Below, in pieces: positions 18,934-20,371 of a stretch of DNA of 20,371 nt (its first letter is position 1; each line of letters begins with the position of its first letter). The DNA comes from Syntrophaceae bacterium UBA1163 (lineage in GTDB: Bacteria > Desulfobacterota > BSN033 > UBA1163), in the NCBI GenBank assembly GCA_002311635.1, contig DBZJ01000226.1:1-20371 (forward strand), read 5' to 3'. A program made the translations under genes and the position numbers. The notes beneath the pieces were generated by a model, which was not told where the DNA came from, searched no databases, and saw only the letters and a program-made list of their open reading frames with translations.

Positions 18934-19004
18934 TGTCATTCCTGCGAAAGCAAGAATCCAGAAACCTCTAACAATACTGGACTCCCGCGTGCGCGGGAGT
19001 GACA
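18934..19004. repeat. Small inverted-repeat element (dRS3-like ends)
   Basis: The left end TGTCATTCCTGCGAAAGCA and the right end TGCGCGGGAGTGACA are imperfect inverted repeats about 71 bp apart end to end. The GTCATTCC...GGAATGACA theme is widespread in bacterial intergenic regions and resembles the dRS3 type of Neisseria. It lies between tal and pgl and is degenerate; no transposase is nearby. Confidence 0.55.
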
Positions 19005-19029
19005 AATGGGTAATTATTAGAAACTCTCT

Positions 19030-19785
19030 TTATGCGTAGAGCTGGGAGCTTGCTTCCCGGTCGATCACAAACAGAAGCTTTCCGCTTCGCGGCTGGACCA
19101 GCGATGCCGGCAGCGAGGCGTCCCCGGCGATGATCTTCTTCAGGACAGGCGCCTTGTTCGCCCCTGTCACAAAAAAAATGACATGCTCCGCGTGATTGAT
19201 GACCGGCAGGGTCAGCGTGATCCGATCGTGCCTCGTCTCGTCAACCACCACGGCAGCGGTCAGGTGATTGCGCTCGCTCAAGGCTTTGCCGCCCGGAAAA
19301 AGCGAAGCGGTGTGACCGTCTTCTCCGATGCCCAAAAGGATAAGATCGAAGTTAGGGAATTGACCTTTTGAGACTTTGAAAAAGCTCTCCAGATCCTTCT
19401 CATATTCCCTTACCGAAACCTCCAGGCTCACTTTCTCTGTGGGGATGGGATGGATATTTTCTTGAGGAACAGGAATTTTTCCTAAAAGTGCCTCCCTCAA
19501 CATCCTGTAGTTACTGTCCTCATCCTCAAACGGGACAAACCTCTCATCGACAAGAAAGACATGCGTCCTCTTCCAGAAGGATTTATTATCCCATTCAGCC
19601 AGCTTCTGATAAAACACGATGGGCGTTTTGCCTCCTGAGAGCGCTACGGTGAAATATCCTCTTCTTTCAATCCGTTCGTGTGAAATATTCTCCCATTTTT
19701 CTATCATGAATTTCAACATCTGCTTTTCATCATCGAAGATCCTCACGTTCTTCTCAAGCTTCGAATTGGAAATCATGTTTTTCAT
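19030..19785 (-). CDS. pgl: 6-phosphogluconolactonase
   Basis: A 251-aa enzyme of the DevB/SOL family that hydrolyses 6-phosphogluconolactone to 6-phosphogluconate in the oxidative pentose phosphate pathway. Clear landmarks: FTVALSGGKTPIVFYQKLAE (phosphate binding), THVFLVDERFVPFEDEDSNYRMLREALL, IHPIPTE, FDLILLGIGEDGHTASLFPG, and the C-terminal VTGANKAPVLKKII. GGAGG lies before the ATG at 19785. Same strand as tal, separated by about 200 bp that contains a small repeat element, so co-transcription is uncertain. zwf and gnd are not in view. Confidence 0.93.
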   Translation of the reverse strand: MKNMISNSKLEKNVRIFDDEKQMLKFMIEKWENISHERIERRGYFTVALSGGKTPIVFYQKLAEWDNKSFWKRTHVFLVDERFVPFEDEDSNYRMLREALLGKIPVPQENIHPIPTEKVSLEVSVREYEKDLESFFKVSKGQFPNFDLILLGIGEDGHTASLFPGGKALSERNHLTAAVVVDETRHDRITLTLPVINHAEHVIFFVTGANKAPVLKKIIAGDASLPASLVQPRSGKLLFVIDREASSQLYA

Positions 19786-20059
19786 CTCTGCCTCCGTCCG
19801 CAGAGCTTTCCGGCTATAACTCTTATACTATCAAAACCCGGATGGCGAGGGAATAGGGTGTCTTTTGTATTTTTTCGATAGGAGTACGGTATTCTTCTCT
19901 TGGGCCCGGACCCGCCGAATTCCGAGGTTGAACTCTGCTATCGCGGCGCGCAAGCGCGTCTCCGCGTCCCCCTGCCTCGATGAGCTCGCCTCTCGGCGAA
20001 GCCGAGGGCCCTCGGCGAGGCGGGCCTGCCTCGCCGTAGGCTTGTCAAGGCGGGCGCGT
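19786..20059. other. Spacer between pgl and the RND pump gene
   Basis: No gene is seen. 19992-20006 (CTCGGC-GAA-GCCGAG) and 20013-20036 (CGGCGAGGC and GCCTCGCCG around six bases) are two adjacent GC-rich hairpins downstream of the RND gene stop, without T runs. They may cap the pump mRNA or belong to a GC-rich dispersed repeat. Confidence 0.55.
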
Positions 20060-20371
20060 CTATGTCTTATGGCGCCAGCGCTTCAGCTTGTCCTGCGCTG
20101 CCCCAAGGTAAATGTATATGACAGGGGTGATATAGAGGGTGATGAGTTGGGAAAAAACTAATCCACCGACCACGGCGAGTCCGAGGGGCTTCCGCGATTC
20201 TCCGCCCGCCCCATAGCCAAGGGCGATCGGCAGGGTGGCCATGAGAGCCGCCATCGTGGTCATCATGATCGGACGGAATCGGATGAGGCAGCCTTGGTAG
20301 ATTGCCTCTGCAGGGCTTTTCCCCTCTTTTCGCTCAGCGGTCAGGGCAAAATCGATCATCATGATGGCGTT
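20060..20371 (-). CDS. RND efflux pump, C-terminal end (partial)
   Basis: The last 103 codons of an AcrB/HAE1-type inner-membrane resistance-nodulation-division transporter; the frame is open to the right window edge ([10 protein letters not shown]). KNAI(L/M)M(I/V)[66 protein letters not shown] is the family's hallmark end and covers the last membrane helices. Full proteins are about 1,030 aa, so some 90% lies outside. Works with a periplasmic adaptor and an outer-membrane channel; the substrate is unknown. Confidence 0.92.
   Translation of the reverse strand, partial: NAIMMIDFALTAERKEGKSPAEAIYQGCLIRFRPIMMTTMAALMATLPIALGYGAGGESRKPLGLAVVGGLVFSQLITLYITPVIYIYLGAAQDKLKRWRHKT

Noticed and set aside
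18934..19004. Insertion sequence or MITE with target duplication
   Set aside because: Ends are imperfect inverted repeats only, with no clear target duplication or related transposase; listed only as a small repeat.

Overview
The window looks like chromosomal accessory DNA from an anaerobic, deltaproteobacterial-type organism (Desulfobacterota or similar). That placement is inference: it rests on gene style (ferredoxin-nitroreductase fusion, thiolase, tandem flavodoxin protein, orphan COG2984-type binding protein) and on intergenic repeats. I see no rRNA, tRNA, intact insertion sequence or CRISPR array. Confidence in the phylum is low.

Region 1 (about 1-6.8 kb) is a leftward-transcribed island of toxin-antitoxin and selfish-type genes separated by repeat-rich spacers. 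Right to left it holds a winged-helix MNT nucleotidyltransferase plus HEPN pair; a truncated ORF6N gene; two tandem DUF1016 (YhcG-type) genes that have both lost their nuclease half; an AAA ATPase with DUF4143; a second winged-helix MNT gene whose HEPN partner is cut off; and hicB-hicA. The spacers carry three families of heptanucleotide repeats, a recurring Rho-independent terminator, and three copies of a minus-strand promoter module. Two spacers combine promoter, heptamer array and terminator and could each make a short RNA of roughly 110-150 nt. Several genes are preceded by, or contain, long perfect palindromes that look like self-recognition or autoregulation sites.

Region 2 (about 6.8-9.7 kb, plus strand) holds a fosmidomycin-resistance type MFS exporter (fsr) and a thiolase with its own sigma70-like promoter.

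Region 3 (about 9.8-14.1 kb, minus strand) has an AbrB-type antitoxin and PIN toxin pair under a 45-bp palindromic promoter/operator, a decayed DUF1016 relic, a two-gene unit (2x[4Fe-4S] nitroreductase and a TPR protein with a C-terminal membrane anchor, ATGA overlap), and an orphan ABC substrate-binding protein.

Region 4 (about 14.3-17.9 kb, plus strand) has an EamA/DMT permease, a PadR regulator with a strong promoter, a two-domain flavodoxin/iron-sulfur flavoprotein-like protein probably co-transcribed with padR, and a stand-alone LigD-type 3'-phosphoesterase.

Region 5 (about 17.9-20.4 kb, minus strand) has transaldolase and 6-phosphogluconolactonase (pentose phosphate pathway) and the 3' end of an RND efflux pump running off the right edge.

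The most unusual material is in region 1 and its echo at 10.6-10.83 kb: matched double operators on the two MNT genes, coding-region palindromes in the ORF6N and DUF1016 genes (one conserved in a dead copy through a paired base change), and the modular promoter/heptamer/terminator spacers.
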